A DNA stretch of 53,958 nucleotides. It comes from Actinomycetota bacterium (GTDB taxonomy: Bacteria > Actinomycetota > Aquicultoria > UBA3085 > Oleimmundimicrobiaceae). The notes under the pieces are model-generated. The model worked only from the letters and a program-made list of their open reading frames with translations. It was not told where the DNA came from and did no database searches. Below, piece by piece: positions 33,076-42,363 of the stretch; position 1 is the stretch's first letter; each line of letters opens with the position of its first letter. The position numbers were made by a program, and so were the translations under genes. The stretch spans positions 1 through 53,958 of the forward strand of contig DSBK01000015.1 in the NCBI GenBank assembly GCA_011046085.1, read 5' to 3'.

Positions 33076-33771
33076 ATGAACGAAAACATAACTGAGAATA
33101 TTTTAAAAATCCAAGAAAGAATTTCAAAAGCGGCGCTTAGGTCAGGTTGCAAAATTGATGACATAAAAATAGTTGCAGCCATAAAAAATATACCACTTGA
33201 AAAAATCATGACGGCGATAGATGGAGGAATAGCTCATGTTGGCGAAAACAGAGTACGGGATGCTGTTATTAAATTTAACGGGATTGGAGACGTTGTTAAA
33301 TGGCATTTCATTGGTCATTTGCAACGAAACAAAGTCAAACATATCATCCCGTTTACTGACCTTATTCACTCCGTTGACAGTCTAAGGCTAGCATTTGAAA
33401 TAGACAAACAGGCAAAAAAAATTCGCAAAGTTCAAAAAATCCTTTTGGAGGTGAATGTTTCGGGTGAGGAAAGCAAATTCGGGTTTTCTCCGGACGATGT
33501 TTTGGAAAAAGTGAAAGAGATTGGTGGATTAGGCAATATTAAGATTGAAGGTTTGATGACCATTGCGCCTTTTTTTGCTGGTCAGAATGATTTACGGAAG
33601 GTTTTTAAAGGGCTAAAGGAAGTTTTTGAGAATATTAAAAGAAAAGATGTCTACAATGTTAACATGTCGTATCTCTCTATGGGTATGACTAATGATTTTG
33701 AAATAGCTATTGAAGAAGGGGCAAATATGGTTAGAATAGGAACAGGAATCTTTGGTTTACGGGAGGTTTAA
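33076..33771 (+). CDS. yggS: PLP homeostasis protein (YggS/PLPBP family)
   Basis: This 231-residue alanine-racemase-fold protein binds PLP without known enzyme activity and influences amino-acid and PLP balance. Family motifs: IVAAIKNIPLEKI (PLP lysine), HVGENRVRDAV, WHFIGHLQRNKVK, KILLEVNVSGEESKFGFSPD and YLSMGMTNDFEIAIEEGANM. The usual SK at the lysine is IK here. It begins directly after the stop of pgeF. Confidence 0.94.
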   Translation: MNENITENILKIQERISKAALRSGCKIDDIKIVAAIKNIPLEKIMTAIDGGIAHVGENRVRDAVIKFNGIGDVVKWHFIGHLQRNKVKHIIPFTDLIHSVDSLRLAFEIDKQAKKIRKVQKILLEVNVSGEESKFGFSPDDVLEKVKEIGGLGNIKIEGLMTIAPFFAGQNDLRKVFKGLKEVFENIKRKDVYNVNMSYLSMGMTNDFEIAIEEGANMVRIGTGIFGLREV

Positions 33772-33772
33772 A

Positions 33773-34273
33773 ATGAGCAATATATGGAGAAGGACTCTGG
33801 CTTACTTTGGTCTGGCAGATGATGAAGAAATGTATGATGAGCCTGAGGACACAATTGAAGAAGAGGATTATGATTACGATGATGTTTATTCTAGAAGATC
33901 GATAAAAAAGATAAAAAGGGCGCCTGACACTTCATTGTTTGAGTCTCCTGAGGAGGGGGCGCCTCAGCTTAGATCGGTTTCAAACCCACAAACGAGAGTT
34001 CATATAGTTGAGCCAAAATCATTTAATGACGCGCAGCATGTGGCAGATAAATTTAAAGCTAACATCCCCGTTATAATAAACTTACAGGCGGTTGATCAGG
34101 ACATTTCTAAGCGTTTGGTGGATTTTGCCAGTGGTTTGGGTTATGGGCTAAATGGTGGCATGCAAAAAGTTGCCGACAAAGTCTTTCTTTTAACCCCAGC
34201 AAATGTTCAAGTCTCTGCGGAAGAAAAAAGAAAACTTAGAGAGAAAGGTTTTTTTAATCAAGTCAACAAGTGA
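33773..34273 (+). CDS. sepF: cell division protein SepF
   Basis: This 166-residue protein has a short N-terminal amphipathic segment (MSNIWRRTLAYFGLA) for membrane binding, an acidic linker with DYDYDDVY-type residues, and the DUF552 domain (RVHIVEPKSFNDAQHVADKF, NLQAVDQDISKRLVDFASG, KVFLLTPANVQV). SepF anchors FtsZ in organisms without FtsA, which agrees with the absence of ftsA here. GGGAGG selects ATG 33773. Confidence 0.95.
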   Translation: MSNIWRRTLAYFGLADDEEMYDEPEDTIEEEDYDYDDVYSRRSIKKIKRAPDTSLFESPEEGAPQLRSVSNPQTRVHIVEPKSFNDAQHVADKFKANIPVIINLQAVDQDISKRLVDFASGLGYGLNGGMQKVADKVFLLTPANVQVSAEEKRKLREKGFFNQVNK

Positions 34274-35112
34274 TGGGAGAGCAGGAAAAAGCGTTGATAG
34301 TTTCTTTTGTTGGAGCGGGACAAATGGGGGAAGCTCTTTTGGGCGGAGGCTTAGATTCTGGAAGCATGAAATCGGATTGTGTTTATTTGTCTGATGTCCG
34401 CAAAGATAGGTTAAGAGAATTAAAAGATAAATATCAAACAAGGATTGCTAAAGACAACATTTCTGCTGCAAAAATTGCCGATCTTATTATTTTGGCTGTC
34501 AAACCTCAAAATATAGATGGAGTTTTAGATGAAATAGCAGATTATGTTGATGGTAAAAAAATCATTGTTTCTATTGTGGCGGGGATAAGCATAAATAGAA
34601 TTTTGCAAAAGCTTTACAAAGATCCTCAAGTATTTAGGGTAATGCCAAACAACCCCGCGCTTTTAAGGGCGGGAATTTCTGTAATAAGTGCTTCCGGTGA
34701 TGTTTCAGACGCAAATTTGGATTTTGTTTCAAATATTTTTTCTGAAATAGGAGAAGTGCTTATTATAGACGAAAGTTATCAAAACCTGGCCACAGCCCTA
34801 TGTGGTTCTGGGCCAGCTTATTTTTATTTGGTGGTTAAATTGTTAATTGAAGCGGGAGTTGAGCTTGGTCTTGAAAACGAGATTGCCGAAAAACTGGTAA
34901 ATCAGACAATCTTTGGTGCGGCAAAAATGGTTAAAGAAGCTGGAAAAAGTCCTGAAGAATTGATAAAAATGGTCGCTTCGCCGGGAGGTACGACCGAGGC
35001 TGCATTGGAAATATTTGAAAAGTACAACTTCAAAAAAGGAATAACGGCTGCCGTCGGAAGCGCTGTAAATCGAGCCATTGAATTAGGCGGAGGGGAGTTT
35101 GGCCAATGTTAA
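34273..35112 (+). CDS. proC: pyrroline-5-carboxylate reductase
   Basis: This protein of about 279 residues catalyses the last step of proline synthesis. It has the NAD(P) fold VSFVGAGQMGEALLGGG, ILAVKPQNIDGVLDEI, RVMPNNPALLRAGISV and the dimer domain ATALCGSGPAYFYLVV with MVASPGGTTEAALEIF. The start is uncertain: ATG 34273 overlaps the sepF stop by one base without a clear ribosome site; TTG 34294 follows GCAGGA and gives the usual short N terminus. proC between sepF and yggT is seen in several actinobacterial and Gram-positive clusters. Confidence 0.94.
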   Translation: MGEQEKALIVSFVGAGQMGEALLGGGLDSGSMKSDCVYLSDVRKDRLRELKDKYQTRIAKDNISAAKIADLIILAVKPQNIDGVLDEIADYVDGKKIIVSIVAGISINRILQKLYKDPQVFRVMPNNPALLRAGISVISASGDVSDANLDFVSNIFSEIGEVLIIDESYQNLATALCGSGPAYFYLVVKLLIEAGVELGLENEIAEKLVNQTIFGAAKMVKEAGKSPEELIKMVASPGGTTEAALEIFEKYNFKKGITAAVGSAVNRAIELGGGEFGQC

Positions 35113-35405
35113 AAAACACCGTATTTCAGCTTGTTGATTTATCTTTTACGGTTTATAACTGGTTGATAATATTACGTATTATTTTGTCATGGTTTCCGCT
35201 TCCCTCAACGGGAACGCTTGGAAGCATATATCGTTTTATTTATGAGTTGACAGAACCTCTGCTCGCAATCTTTAGAAGAATATTGTCACCAATCATGGTC
35301 GGCTCGGTTGGGCTTGATCTTTCGCCCATAATCGTATTGATATTATTAAGATTTTTACGTGGCTTGATTTTGATGGCTATTTCACAAATCTTTATGTATA
35401 TATAG
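35106..35405 (+). CDS. yggT: YggT family membrane protein
   Basis: This 99-residue protein has two membrane segments (about 10-30 and 62-90) and the family motifs ILRIILSWFP, YRFIYELTEPLLAIFRRIL and GLDLSPIIVLILLRFLRGLI. The function is not settled; links to division, osmotic stress and membrane organisation have been reported. It overlaps proC by seven bases. Confidence 0.92.
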   Translation: MLKNTVFQLVDLSFTVYNWLIILRIILSWFPLPSTGTLGSIYRFIYELTEPLLAIFRRILSPIMVGSVGLDLSPIIVLILLRFLRGLILMAISQIFMYI

Positions 35406-35439
35406 AGTACAGTTAATCAATACGAAGGAGGAGATTTAA

Positions 35440-36297
35440 ATGAGACTTACCCCTTTAGATATTCACCACAAGGAGTTTAGAAGAGCTATTAGGGGATACA
35501 GCGAGGAAGATGTCGACGTTTTTTTAGATGAGGTTGCGGAAGAATTTGAGTTGCTTTTTAAAGAAAATACTGAACAAAAAGAACGGTTGGAAAAGATTAA
35601 TGAAAAGTTAAAACAATATGAAAATATTGAGCAAACTCTCCAAAATACGCTGTTGACGGCTCAAAAATCTGCAGAAGAATTACAATCAAACGCCAAAAAA
35701 GAAGGAGAGCTAATCATAAGGGATGCAGAGCTTAAATCCAAAGAAATAATTCAGGAATCCATGAATGAAAAGAGAAAAGTTCAAAATGCCTTAAACATTT
35801 TAAAACAAGCGGAAGAAGAATTTAGAATGAGGTTTAAGTCGCTCCTTGAATCGTATCTCAATGTATTGAGTGAAACGGGCGGGGTTGAAGAGATAGAATC
35901 TAAGATGAAGGGGTTAATGGAGTTTAAAAAAGAATCTCTGATTGTGGAGTCAAGCGAGCTGGCAGCGGAGGAGTTTGTTGAAGAGGGCAAAATGGCGTCT
36001 GAGCAATTATCAGAAGAACCAATTGTAATTGATGAGGAACCAGAAGAAGTTTCTGAGGCTTTAGCGAAGGTTGTCCAAGAAGAAGAGGTTGAAGAAACTG
36101 AAACCAGAGAAAAAGAATCCAGGAAAGCGAACAAAAAAAAAGACGAAGAAACTGAAGGCGAAAATGACGATAAAGAAATAACCAAAAATAAAGGTAAGAG
36201 AAAGGATGTAGAAATAGAAATCCCAACCTTTCTAAAAGAAGGACCACGAAAAGATTTTCTAAAAGGTAAAGAAGAAGAAATAGAGGAGATATCATAG
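35440..36297 (+). CDS. divIVA: DivIVA/Wag31-like polar scaffold protein
   Basis: This 285-residue protein starts with the DivIVA membrane-binding domain (MRLTPLDIHHKEFRRAIRGY, SEEDVDVFLDEVAEEFELLF), followed by coiled coil (about 30-140) and a long acidic, repeat-like C-terminal region (Glu/Lys-rich, about 170-285). Such proteins sense negative membrane curvature and recruit division or polar growth machinery. The extended acidic tail is unusual in length compared with Bacillus DivIVA. AAGGAGGAG precedes the ATG. Confidence 0.95.
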   Translation: MRLTPLDIHHKEFRRAIRGYSEEDVDVFLDEVAEEFELLFKENTEQKERLEKINEKLKQYENIEQTLQNTLLTAQKSAEELQSNAKKEGELIIRDAELKSKEIIQESMNEKRKVQNALNILKQAEEEFRMRFKSLLESYLNVLSETGGVEEIESKMKGLMEFKKESLIVESSELAAEEFVEEGKMASEQLSEEPIVIDEEPEEVSEALAKVVQEEEVEETETREKESRKANKKKDEETEGENDDKEITKNKGKRKDVEIEIPTFLKEGPRKDFLKGKEEEIEEIS

Positions 36298-36302
36298 TTT
36301 TT

Positions 36303-36602
36303 ATGCTTGATATAAAGGAGCATAAGAGCGGTATTGTTTTACCAATCTATGTGCAAATCCGCTCTTCAAGGGCTGGCATAAGTGAGGTTGCGAAGGATTG
36401 TTTAAAAATTCGCGTTTGCTCTCTTGCCAAAGAGGGGAAGGCAAATCGTGAAACCGTTAAAATTTTGGCAAAACTTTTCAAAGTACCCAAATCAAAAATA
36501 TCCATTTTGTCAGGGGAGACAGCTCGTCATAAAAGAATCTTAATTCAAGATGTTTCCAAAGATTATATTTTGATGATTCTTGAGAAATACGTTTTTTTAT
36601 AA
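36303..36602 (+). CDS. DUF167 family protein (YggU-like)
   Basis: This 99-residue protein belongs to the YggU/DUF167 fold, with the family stretch LKIRVCSLAKEGKANRETVK, then ILAKLFKVPKSKISILSGETA and HKRILI. The function is unknown; genes of this family commonly follow yggT or divIVA. It begins six bases after divIVA ends, without an obvious ribosome site. Confidence 0.88.
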   Translation: MLDIKEHKSGIVLPIYVQIRSSRAGISEVAKDCLKIRVCSLAKEGKANRETVKILAKLFKVPKSKISILSGETARHKRILIQDVSKDYILMILEKYVFL

Positions 36603-36892
36603 TTATTTCTAAATTTTTAGTATGTTTGACTTTCCTGTTGGCCTGTGTTAATTTTGGGAAAATCGAAGTTCAATAGCAGTTTTACCATTAAGTCAACTTG
36701 TTTTTACGAAGCTAATTTTGGTTAAAACAAATACGGCTTCAAAAGAAATTTTTTGTTGAACCAAACAAATTAATGTTAAAACAATGCGGCTAAAATTTTT
36801 TAATAAGAGGAAGCATGTGGATGTACCATAGCCATAAAGCTGTGGTACTTAATTATTTGACTGTATAAATTTATTAAAATCGGGGTTTTTAA
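36603..36892. other. AT-rich leader before ileS with one hairpin
   Basis: No gene is seen. A ten-pair hairpin with one wobble (GTACCATAGC/GCTGTGGTAC, 36823-36832 and 36839-36848) lies 44 bases before ileS. A T-box specifier/antiterminator was looked for and not recognised. The stretch presumably contains the ileS promoter; TTGAAC and TTGACT sequences are present without good -10 partners. Confidence 0.5.
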
Positions 36893-39691
36893 ATGGATTA
36901 CAAAAAAACACTAAATCTTCCCAAAACAAATTTTTCAATGAAGGCGAACTTGGTTCAAAAGGAGCCTGAAATTCTAAAACACTGGGATGATATTGGGATT
37001 TATAAGTTGGTTAGCGACAAAACAGTCAATGGACCCAATTTTATCTTGCATGACGGTCCGCCATATGCAAATGGCGATATTCACTTAGGACACACTTTAA
37101 ATAAGGCTCTAAAGGATATTGTGGTTAGGTATAGAACTGCAAGGGGTTTCAATAGTCCGTTTGTTCCAGGTTGGGATTGTCACGGGCAACCAATTGAACA
37201 TAATATTGAAAAAAGTTTAGGTGCAAAAAAAGATGAAATTAATCAAGTTGAGCTAAGGAAATTATGTAGGGATTATGCTTTAAAATTTGTTTGTCGTCAA
37301 ACCGAGCAATTTAAAAGATTGGGAATCCGCGGAGATTTTAACAATCCGTATTTAACGCTTGAGCCACTTTACGAAGCAACAAATATTGAAGTTTTTGGTG
37401 AACTTTATAAGGAAGGATACGTTTATAGAGGAAGAAAGCCGATTCACTGGTGTTACCATTGCGAGACAGCCTTGGCAGAGGCGGAAATTGAATATGATGA
37501 CGAAAAATCTTCCTCAATTTATGTTAAGTTTCCGCTAAAGAGCAGTTTTGTCCCCCTAGATGGATATGATTTACCAAAATATTTTTTGATTTGGACGACA
37601 ACTCCCTGGACATTACCCGCGAATGTTGCGGTAGCTGTTCATCCTGACGTCGAATATGCAGCAATTGAAGCTGATGGTGAAATTTACGTACTAGCTCGAG
37701 ATTTAGTTGAGACTGTTTTTGTCGAAGCGGGAGTTTTAAATTTAAAGGTATTGAAAACGTTTAGGGGCGAGGAGCTGGGTGGTCTTGCTTGCATACATCC
37801 ATTTCAACCTTGGGAATCTGTTGTAATCTTGGCTGATTTTGTTGTTTTAGATACGGGTAGCGGGTGTGTTCATATTGCCCCAGGTCATGGTCAGGAAGAT
37901 TATCAAGCAGGTCTTAAATATAAACTGCCTGCACCTATGCCAGTTGATGGTAAAGGATTTTTTACTAAGCAGGCGGGCAAATATGCAGGACAACATATCG
38001 AAAAGGCAAATGAGGTCATAATAAAAGATTTGAAAGAAAATGGGTTTTTACTTCATGCATCTTCGATAACCCATGCCTATCCGCATTGTTGGCGTTGTAA
38101 AAATCCTGTAATTTTTCGTGCTACCGAACAGTGGTTTATTTCTATGGAAAATAATGGGCTACGCGAAAAAGCGCTTGAAGAAATTCGTAAGGTAAATTGG
38201 ATTCCGGCCTGGAGCGAGAAAAGAATAACCGGAATGGTGAGAGATAGACCCGATTGGTGCATTTCGCGACAGAGAGCGTGGGGGGTGCCGATTCCCGTGT
38301 TTTATTGCAGTTCCTGTGGGAAAGAAATTGTGACACCCGAATCGATAAAAGCTGTAGCTGAGCTTTTTAGAAAAGAGGGCGCAGATGCCTGGTTCGCAAA
38401 GTCGGCTGATCAAATTTTACCGGAAGGAATCGCTTGCCCAGACTGCAAAGGAGTACATTTTATAAAAGAAAACGACATATTGGATGTTTGGTTTGAATCT
38501 GGGGTTAGCCATCTTGCGATATTAAAAAATAGGCGAGGTTTGGCATGGCCCGCTCAGCTTTATCTCGAAGGAAGCGATCAACATCGTGGGTGGTTTCAGT
38601 CTTCGTTGCTTACCTCGATTGGTTTTGCTAAAAAAGCTCCATATGACTCTGTTCTTACGCATGGATTTTTAGTAGACGGAAATGGACGAAAGATGTCTAA
38701 GTCTTTAGGGAATGTTGTTGATCCATTGAAGGTTATTGAAAAGTATGGTGCGGATGTTCTGCGTTTATGGGTAATTTCTGGGGATTATGCTTCGGACATA
38801 GCGGTTTCTCAAGAAATTCTGGAAAGGATCTCGGAAGCATACCGAAGGATTCGGAATACTTTAAGATTTTTGATGGGCAATTTGTTTGATTATGAACCAG
38901 AAAAAGATGTAGTTGACCTCAAAGATATGGAAGAAATTGATAAATGGGCTCTTTGTCGATTACATAAACTGATTGAAACAGTAACAAGGGCATATGAAGA
39001 ATACAAATTTCACCTTGTCTATCACTCGATATATAATTTCTGTGTTACGGATTTGAGTTCTTTTTATCTCGACGTTTTGAAGGATCGACTCTATACATTT
39101 GCTGCTTCTTCCAGAGAGCGTAAGTCTTCTCAAACAGCTTTGTATGAAATATTGATGACTTTAATATCTCTTTTGTCCCCCGTCTTGGTTTTTACCGCAG
39201 AGGATGCTTGGATGAATTTGCACGAGAGCTTTAAAAGCGAGGCAAGTGTTCAGCTTGCCAAATGGCCTGAGGTAAATAAAAAATTTATCGACAATAAATT
39301 TGAAGAGAAATGGAATAATCTTTTAAAGATTAGAGTTGAGGTATTGAAAGCGCTAGAAGTTTCAAGAAATGATAAACTATTGGGGAATTCCCTTGAGGCA
39401 AATGTTGAACTTTACTGTGATGATGAGTTATATGAGTTTTTAAGCTCTTATATTGATATTTTGCCCATGTTGTTTATAGTTTCGCAAGTTAATCTCTTTA
39501 ATTTAATTGACGATATACCAAATAATGCTTTCAAGGGTGAGGAATTTCCAAAACTTGCAATCTCAGTATCTAAGGCACTGGGGAACAAGTGTGAAAGATG
39601 TTGGAATTATAAGGAAAGCGTAGGGGAAGACAAGAAATACTCCATGCTTTGTTCAAGATGTTTGGATGTAGTAAAAGGTTTCAGAGAGTAA
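36893..39691 (+). CDS. ileS: isoleucyl-tRNA synthetase
   Basis: This 932-residue class I synthetase has the HIGH-type motif PPYANGDIHLGHTLNKA, an editing domain (WTTTPWTLPANVAVAVHPD; GSGCVHIAPGHGQEDY), the KMSKS motif GNGRKMSKSLGN, and a C-terminal zinc finger with CERC and CSRC. Architecture is that of the standard bacterial enzyme. A CGGGG-type site precedes the ATG. ileS after divIVA is common in Gram-positive genomes. Confidence 0.97.
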   Translation: MDYKKTLNLPKTNFSMKANLVQKEPEILKHWDDIGIYKLVSDKTVNGPNFILHDGPPYANGDIHLGHTLNKALKDIVVRYRTARGFNSPFVPGWDCHGQPIEHNIEKSLGAKKDEINQVELRKLCRDYALKFVCRQTEQFKRLGIRGDFNNPYLTLEPLYEATNIEVFGELYKEGYVYRGRKPIHWCYHCETALAEAEIEYDDEKSSSIYVKFPLKSSFVPLDGYDLPKYFLIWTTTPWTLPANVAVAVHPDVEYAAIEADGEIYVLARDLVETVFVEAGVLNLKVLKTFRGEELGGLACIHPFQPWESVVILADFVVLDTGSGCVHIAPGHGQEDYQAGLKYKLPAPMPVDGKGFFTKQAGKYAGQHIEKANEVIIKDLKENGFLLHASSITHAYPHCWRCKNPVIFRATEQWFISMENNGLREKALEEIRKVNWIPAWSEKRITGMVRDRPDWCISRQRAWGVPIPVFYCSSCGKEIVTPESIKAVAELFRKEGADAWFAKSADQILPEGIACPDCKGVHFIKENDILDVWFESGVSHLAILKNRRGLAWPAQLYLEGSDQHRGWFQSSLLTSIGFAKKAPYDSVLTHGFLVDGNGRKMSKSLGNVVDPLKVIEKYGADVLRLWVISGDYASDIAVSQEILERISEAYRRIRNTLRFLMGNLFDYEPEKDVVDLKDMEEIDKWALCRLHKLIETVTRAYEEYKFHLVYHSIYNFCVTDLSSFYLDVLKDRLYTFAASSRERKSSQTALYEILMTLISLLSPVLVFTAEDAWMNLHESFKSEASVQLAKWPEVNKKFIDNKFEEKWNNLLKIRVEVLKALEVSRNDKLLGNSLEANVELYCDDELYEFLSSYIDILPMLFIVSQVNLFNLIDDIPNNAFKGEEFPKLAISVSKALGNKCERCWNYKESVGEDKKYSMLCSRCLDVVKGFRE

Positions 39692-39800
39692 AGGGATAAT
39701 TTATTTTTATTAAATCGGGGTAGTACTATTTTTAGAAATTGTATATAATACTTAAAAGTATTTAACCAGCGAGAGTATCTTTAGTTAGGAGGAAATAGTT

Positions 39801-40172
39801 GTGGATGGCAAAAGGTTGTCATTATTAAAAGAGAAATTGATTAACGAGAAGAGTCGTCTGGAAGAGGAATTGAAAGAAATCGAGGAAGGGAATTTATCTC
39901 AAAACCAATCGGAAACAACCGGCGAAAATTCTTTTGAGGATAATTTTGCGGACAGTGGCACTGCAACTTTTGAAAGGGAAAAAGACCTTTCTTTGGAGCG
40001 GAATATAAAAGATTTACTTTCTAGGGTTAATAGCGCCCTCGAACGCGTAGAGAAGGAAACTTACGGGAAATGTGTTATGTGTAGCCAAGGCATAGACCCT
40101 GCTAGGTTAAAAGCCCTGCCTTATGCTGATCTTTGCATAGAGTGCAAAAAAAAGGAAGAAAAGAATTGGTAG
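39801..40172 (+). CDS. DksA/TraR-family zinc-finger protein
   Basis: This 123-residue protein has an N-terminal coiled coil (about 4-35), an acidic spacer and a C4 zinc finger CVMC...CIEC with GIDPARLKALPYADLCIEC, typical of the DksA/TraR C-terminal finger. DksA-like proteins enter the secondary channel of RNA polymerase; the acidic tip residues of the coiled coil are not clearly of DksA type, so the target is uncertain. A TATAAT at 39744-39749 upstream may be its -10 box. A GTG start after GGAGG. Confidence 0.88.
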   Translation: MDGKRLSLLKEKLINEKSRLEEELKEIEEGNLSQNQSETTGENSFEDNFADSGTATFEREKDLSLERNIKDLLSRVNSALERVEKETYGKCVMCSQGIDPARLKALPYADLCIECKKKEEKNW

Positions 40173-40179
40173 GTTCCCT

Positions 40180-40656
40180 TTGAATAAACGGAGTTACGGT
40201 TTGTTTCTAACTTTCTTTGTAAGTGCGATAGTTTTTACAGACCAGTTAACAAAATTATTTGTTCGTAAGAACCTAGGTCTTGGGGAAAGTGTCCCGATAA
40301 TAAGAAATTTTTTAAATATAACACGAGTTCAAAATAGAGGTGCGGCTTTTGGTTTAATCCCAGATCAGCATCTCTTATTATTTTTTGTTACCGTTCTTGT
40401 TATTATTGTCATTTATTTTTGGGTTAGAAGGTTGACTCAAACATCGGTGCGAATTGCTCTTGGTCTAATATTGGGTGGCGCCATTGGAAACTTATTGGAT
40501 CGTATGTTTGTTGGGACCGTGACAGATTTTTTGGACTTTCATATTTGGCCAGTATTTAATGTTGCCGATTCTGCAATTGTGGTGGGGGCGGTTATTTTGG
40601 TTTGGGTTTCATTTTTTAGTCAGTCAAAGTATCTTAACAGTAAAGCTTTAGGATGA
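40180..40656 (+). CDS. lspA: lipoprotein signal peptidase LspA
   Basis: This 158-residue membrane aspartyl protease has about four helices and removes signal peptides of prolipoproteins. Conserved parts: FTDQLTKLFVRKNL, ITRVQNRGAAFGL, GNLLDRMFVGTVTDFLDF (first catalytic Asp) and FNVADSAIVVG (second Asp). TTG start. It precedes lgt, which acts one step earlier in the same pathway. Confidence 0.95.
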   Translation: MNKRSYGLFLTFFVSAIVFTDQLTKLFVRKNLGLGESVPIIRNFLNITRVQNRGAAFGLIPDQHLLLFFVTVLVIIVIYFWVRRLTQTSVRIALGLILGGAIGNLLDRMFVGTVTDFLDFHIWPVFNVADSAIVVGAVILVWVSFFSQSKYLNSKALG

Positions 40657-40660
40657 TTAT

Positions 40661-41404
40661 ATGCATCCCATTCTATTTAAGGTTGGACCAATCACCGTTT
40701 ATTCTTACGGATTTATTCTTGCCGTTGCTTTTCTGGTAAGTTTTTTCGTTGCTGCATTTGAAGCAAGACGTAAAGAAATAAGTGACGATGTTGTTTATGA
40801 CCTAATTTTAGCTGCAATAATAGGGGGAATCTTTGGAGCTCGTTTTTTTTATGTTGTGGCTAACTTTGATTATTTTTTCAAATTCCCATTGCAGATATTT
40901 GTTATCCAGGAAGGTTTAGTTTTTTATGGTGGATTGACGGGGGGCATCATTGCGGTTTTACTTGTTTCCCTGCGAAAAAAAATTCCTGTGTGCAAAGTGG
41001 CGGACATATCGGCTCCGTGTTTAGCGCTTGGGGGGGCAATTGGACGCATCGGTTGTTTGTTGAATGGTTGTTGTTACGGAAAACCCTCCAATCTATTTTG
41101 GGCCATCAAACTTCCACATCTTTCATACCACCGTCATCCAACCCAAGTTTACGATCTTTTATATAACTTGCTTATTTTCGGAATAATTTGGAGAACGCGA
41201 AAACGAATTGACAGAGATGGGATAATTTTCTGGGTGTACCTCTTTCTTTATTCAATCGGGCGTTTTTTTGTTGAGTTTTTCCGCGTTTCAAGAGTTGTTT
41301 TGCTTGGTTTAACTGGCGCACAGCTTATCAGCGTCTGCATTTTTATAATTTCTTCAATTGTTTTGTTCAAAAAATATACCTATTTTTCTTCCAGTAAATC
41401 CTGA
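40661..41404 (+). CDS. lgt: prolipoprotein diacylglyceryl transferase Lgt
   Basis: This 247-residue membrane enzyme transfers diacylglycerol to the lipobox cysteine. About seven helices and the Lgt signatures are visible: YSYGFILAVAFLVS, GARFFYVVAN, GLVFYGGLTGG, GRIGCLLNGCCYG and HPTQVYDLLYN, with FFVEFFR. The signature usually reads GRIGNFxNG; here it is GRIGCLLNG. It starts five bases after lspA. Confidence 0.93.
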   Translation: MHPILFKVGPITVYSYGFILAVAFLVSFFVAAFEARRKEISDDVVYDLILAAIIGGIFGARFFYVVANFDYFFKFPLQIFVIQEGLVFYGGLTGGIIAVLLVSLRKKIPVCKVADISAPCLALGGAIGRIGCLLNGCCYGKPSNLFWAIKLPHLSYHRHPTQVYDLLYNLLIFGIIWRTRKRIDRDGIIFWVYLFLYSIGRFFVEFFRVSRVVLLGLTGAQLISVCIFIISSIVLFKKYTYFSSSKS

Positions 41405-41423
41405 TTTAGGAGATTAATTTTGA

Positions 41424-42353
41424 ATGGGTGTTAAAAAATTTAACCTTGAAATTACCATCAACGATGAAGGAAAGAGATTGGATTCGTTTCTCGCACTTTA
41501 CGAAGCGATTCCATCGCGCTCTTTTGCTCAGAATTTAATTCAGAAGGGCTTTGTTAAAGTTAATGATAAGTTGACGTCAAAAAATCATCGATTGAACAAG
41601 GGTGAAATTGTTTCATTTGAGATACCACCACCTGAGTTGTCTTCGATGGTTCCCGAGAAGATCTCTTTAAATATAAAATATGAGGATAAAGATATAATAG
41701 TTATCTCAAAGCCCGCCGGATTGGTTGTTCATCCATCGCATGGTCACCCGGGGGGCACCCTGGTCAATGCGTTGCTTGCTCATACTAGAGATTTATCGGG
41801 GATTGGGGGGGTACTTAGACCAGGCATTATTCATAGATTGGACAAAAATACCTCTGGACTAATAATAGTTGCCAAAAACGATAGATCGCACAGAATTCTT
41901 TCTGATGGGTTGAAAAATATGAAGATAAAACGTTTTTATCTTGCTCTTGTTCATGGTGTTTTGGATATTGATTCAGGGACAATTGATGCTCCTGTTGGAA
42001 GAAGCTCAAAAGCAAGAAAAAAGATGTCGGTGACAGAAAGGCGGAGTAAAAGGGCAATAACAACATTTAAGGTAAAGATGAGGTTTAGTGACTATACTTT
42101 GCTCGAAGTTAAACTGGAGACGGGTAGGACTCATCAGATTCGTGTTCACATGGAATATATAAATCATCCAGTGGCTGGAGATCCGGAATATGGATATAAA
42201 AAAAATAAAAAAACCCTGGGGCTTACAAGGCAATTTCTACATGCTTACAAACTCGAATTTTCCCATCCTCTAAGCGGGGAAAAACTGGTTTTTGAGGATG
42301 AGCTTCCTGGTGAGCTTCGGCAGGTTTTGAGTTCCTTAGACCAACATGCTTAA
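41424..42353 (+). CDS. rluD: RluA/RluD-family pseudouridine synthase
   Basis: This 309-residue enzyme has an N-terminal S4 RNA-binding domain (SRSFAQNLIQKGFVKVND) and the pseudouridine synthase domain with catalytic Asp in GIIHRLDKNTSGL, plus VISKPAGLVVHPSHGH and LETGRTHQIRVHMEY. It most likely modifies helix 69 of 23S rRNA (RluD). lspA followed by rluD is common in Gram-positive genomes; lgt is inserted between them here. Confidence 0.93.
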   Translation: MGVKKFNLEITINDEGKRLDSFLALYEAIPSRSFAQNLIQKGFVKVNDKLTSKNHRLNKGEIVSFEIPPPELSSMVPEKISLNIKYEDKDIIVISKPAGLVVHPSHGHPGGTLVNALLAHTRDLSGIGGVLRPGIIHRLDKNTSGLIIVAKNDRSHRILSDGLKNMKIKRFYLALVHGVLDIDSGTIDAPVGRSSKARKKMSVTERRSKRAITTFKVKMRFSDYTLLEVKLETGRTHQIRVHMEYINHPVAGDPEYGYKKNKKTLGLTRQFLHAYKLEFSHPLSGEKLVFEDELPGELRQVLSSLDQHA

Positions 42354-42363
42354 GTCAGATACT

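Noticed and set aside
35781-36323. Minus-strand Ser-rich 180-codon frame opposite divIVA
   Set aside because: It is the antisense shadow of the Glu/Lys-rich tail of divIVA; low complexity in the sense gene creates it.
36780-36892. T-box leader for ileS
   Set aside because: No GGGTGGNACC antiterminator motif, specifier loop or terminator hairpin with T-tract was recognised.
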